In this document: positions 63,250-64,000 of the stretch, piece after piece | How positions within the stretch are numbered: position 1 is the first letter of the stretch | Layout of the letters: each line of letters begins with the position of its first letter | Assembly: GCF_003268475.1 (NCBI RefSeq) | Contig: NZ_MCIF01000002.1 | Span: forward strand, 2,090,259 to 2,154,258 | Direction: 5' to 3' | DNA from: Thermogemmatispora tikiterensis | GTDB lineage: Bacteria; Chloroflexota; Ktedonobacteria; Ktedonobacterales; Ktedonobacteraceae | DNA: 64,000 nucleotides | Made by a program: the position numbers and the translations under genes | The notes under the pieces: generated by a model | Told to the model about the DNA's origin: nothing | Databases searched by the model: none | What the model saw: the letters and a program-made list of their open reading frames with translations, nothing else

Positions 63250-63574
63250 CGTGCGTCGACTCCTTTACTGCAGCCGGAGATCCAGACAGGATGAGCAGAG
63301 CAAGGGACTCTGCTATTCCGAAGCGGCAACGAGCGCCACTGCTCCTGCGGCCCATTATATCCCAAGGCCGTCGCCGGGTGCCAGACAGCCAGAGAAACAG
63401 AGGGCTAACTTGCCAGATTGGGCAAGACAAGGCTATAATCCCAATGATAAAGGTCGGTAGAGAGAAGGGCCTGACAGGTGCTGCCGTGCACCTGGTATCC
63501 AGTCTTCAGTGCCTGGCACCTCGCTATTCAGCACCTAGCCAACCTATTAGGGGAAGGTGGCGCCAGAGGGAGAT
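63250..63574. other. Divergent intergenic region, no gene seen
   Basis: 325 bases between acyl-CoA dehydrogenase (minus) and dus (plus), so it holds both promoters. No hairpin or RNA gene recognised. Confidence 0.45.
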
Positions 63575-64000
63575 ATGACAAGGTACCCATCGTTTTGGGA
63601 GAAGATACCACAACCGATTGTTGGGCTGGCCCCGATGGATGGAGTAACAGACGCGCCATGCCGGACTATGCATGGCCTCTATGGGCGGCCCGATCTTGTG
63701 ATTACCGAGTTTACCAATGTCGAGGGCCTGTGGCGAGGCAGCGATCGTATCTTTCGCGATTTTCTCTACACGCCCGCTGAGCGGCCCGTGGTCGCGCAGA
63801 TCTTCGGCAATAATCCGGAGTCCTTCTATCGCGCCGCTCACGTGGTCTGCGAGCTAGGCTTCGACGGCATCGACATCAATATGGGTTGCCCGGCCAAGAG
63901 TGTGGCCAGCCGTGGTGGCGGTGCGGCCCTGATCTGTACGCCCGACTTGGCGAAAGAGATCATCCGTGCCACCCAGCGCGGAGTGCGCGACTGGGCTAAT
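63575..64000 (+). CDS. dus: tRNA-dihydrouridine synthase, 5' part (runs off the window)
   Basis: 142 codons visible from ATG 63575, with GAGGGAG just upstream; the gene continues past base 64000. Dus enzymes reduce uridines in tRNA D-loops with FMN. The N-terminal VGLAPMDGVTDAPCR (FMN binding) and DINMGCPAKSVASRGGGAAL (catalytic Cys in GCP) are clear. The family usually runs 320-350 residues, so more than half is missing. Confidence 0.92.
   Translation, partial: MTRYPSFWEKIPQPIVGLAPMDGVTDAPCRTMHGLYGRPDLVITEFTNVEGLWRGSDRIFRDFLYTPAERPVVAQIFGNNPESFYRAAHVVCELGFDGIDINMGCPAKSVASRGGGAALICTPDLAKEIIRATQRGVRDWAN

Noticed and set aside
1..64000. CRISPR arrays, insertion sequences, integrases
   Set aside because: No spaced direct repeats of CRISPR type and no transposase or integrase sequence were seen.

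Overview
The window looks like chromosomal DNA of a GC-rich, probably thermophilic or soil-dwelling member of the Chloroflexota, most likely class Ktedonobacteria (Thermogemmatispora/Ktedonobacter-like). This is inferred from the protein style: long polar N-terminal tails on membrane proteins, PP2C/HEAT/NACHT giants, a mersacidin-type lanthipeptide locus and a PQQ operon in a genome with ordinary bacterial housekeeping genes. No marker gene settles the taxonomy.

Layout. 1-4.3 kb: a small HTH (excisionase-like) protein, a membrane-anchored C39-like peptidase, a Gln/Pro-rich membrane protein and a stand-alone CHC2-zinc-finger/Toprim protein. 4.4-6.4 kb: acetoacetyl-CoA synthetase. 6.4-10.9 kb: a pqqABCDE operon with a short pqqA that is easily missed, followed by a DUF2630 protein. 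11-18.8 kb: a class II lanthipeptide locus made of a membrane adaptor, a peptidase-containing ABC exporter, a promoter with a structured 5' leader, the precursor peptide and LanM. 18.9-19.4 kb: a broken YeiH-type transporter. 19.5-32 kb: housekeeping genes (tRNA-Leu, accA, accD, ftsY, a sigma-70 factor, prfB with a programmed +1 frameshift, an acetyltransferase, a threonine-dehydratase-like enzyme, an exonuclease/GIY-YIG fusion, dcd). 32.4-37.9 kb: one 1813-residue membrane-anchored NACHT-like/HEAT/coiled-coil protein. 38.3-47 kb: a GH3 enzyme, a flippase, a P1 peptidase, an MshA-like glycosyltransferase, an orphan secretion-type ATPase and a phosphatase. 47.3-53.2 kb: tRNA-Arg(GCG), an ArsR regulator, aspS and a PP2C phosphatase with an extracytoplasmic domain. 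54-60.9 kb: an exopolysaccharide operon (two GT4 enzymes, an initiating sugar transferase, a Wzz-like protein, a degenerate BY-kinase-like protein). 60.9-64 kb: an esterase, an acyl-CoA dehydrogenase and the 5' part of a dus gene.

How parts work together. The lanthipeptide genes form a complete minimal pathway: LanM dehydrates and cyclises the precursor, and the C39 domain of the exporter should cut after its Gly-Gly and export it. The precursor core has four Ser/Thr and four Cys in strict alternation, so all could be used in four thioether rings. The precursor has its own promoter, and the RNA from the predicted start can fold into a multi-stem leader with competing pairings; a hairpin separates it from lanM. 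The main candidates for something undescribed are this lanthipeptide with its leader RNA, the giant NACHT/HEAT protein, the degenerate tyrosine-kinase-like protein in the polysaccharide operon, and a 71-nt hairpin in a gene-free region near 23.4 kb.
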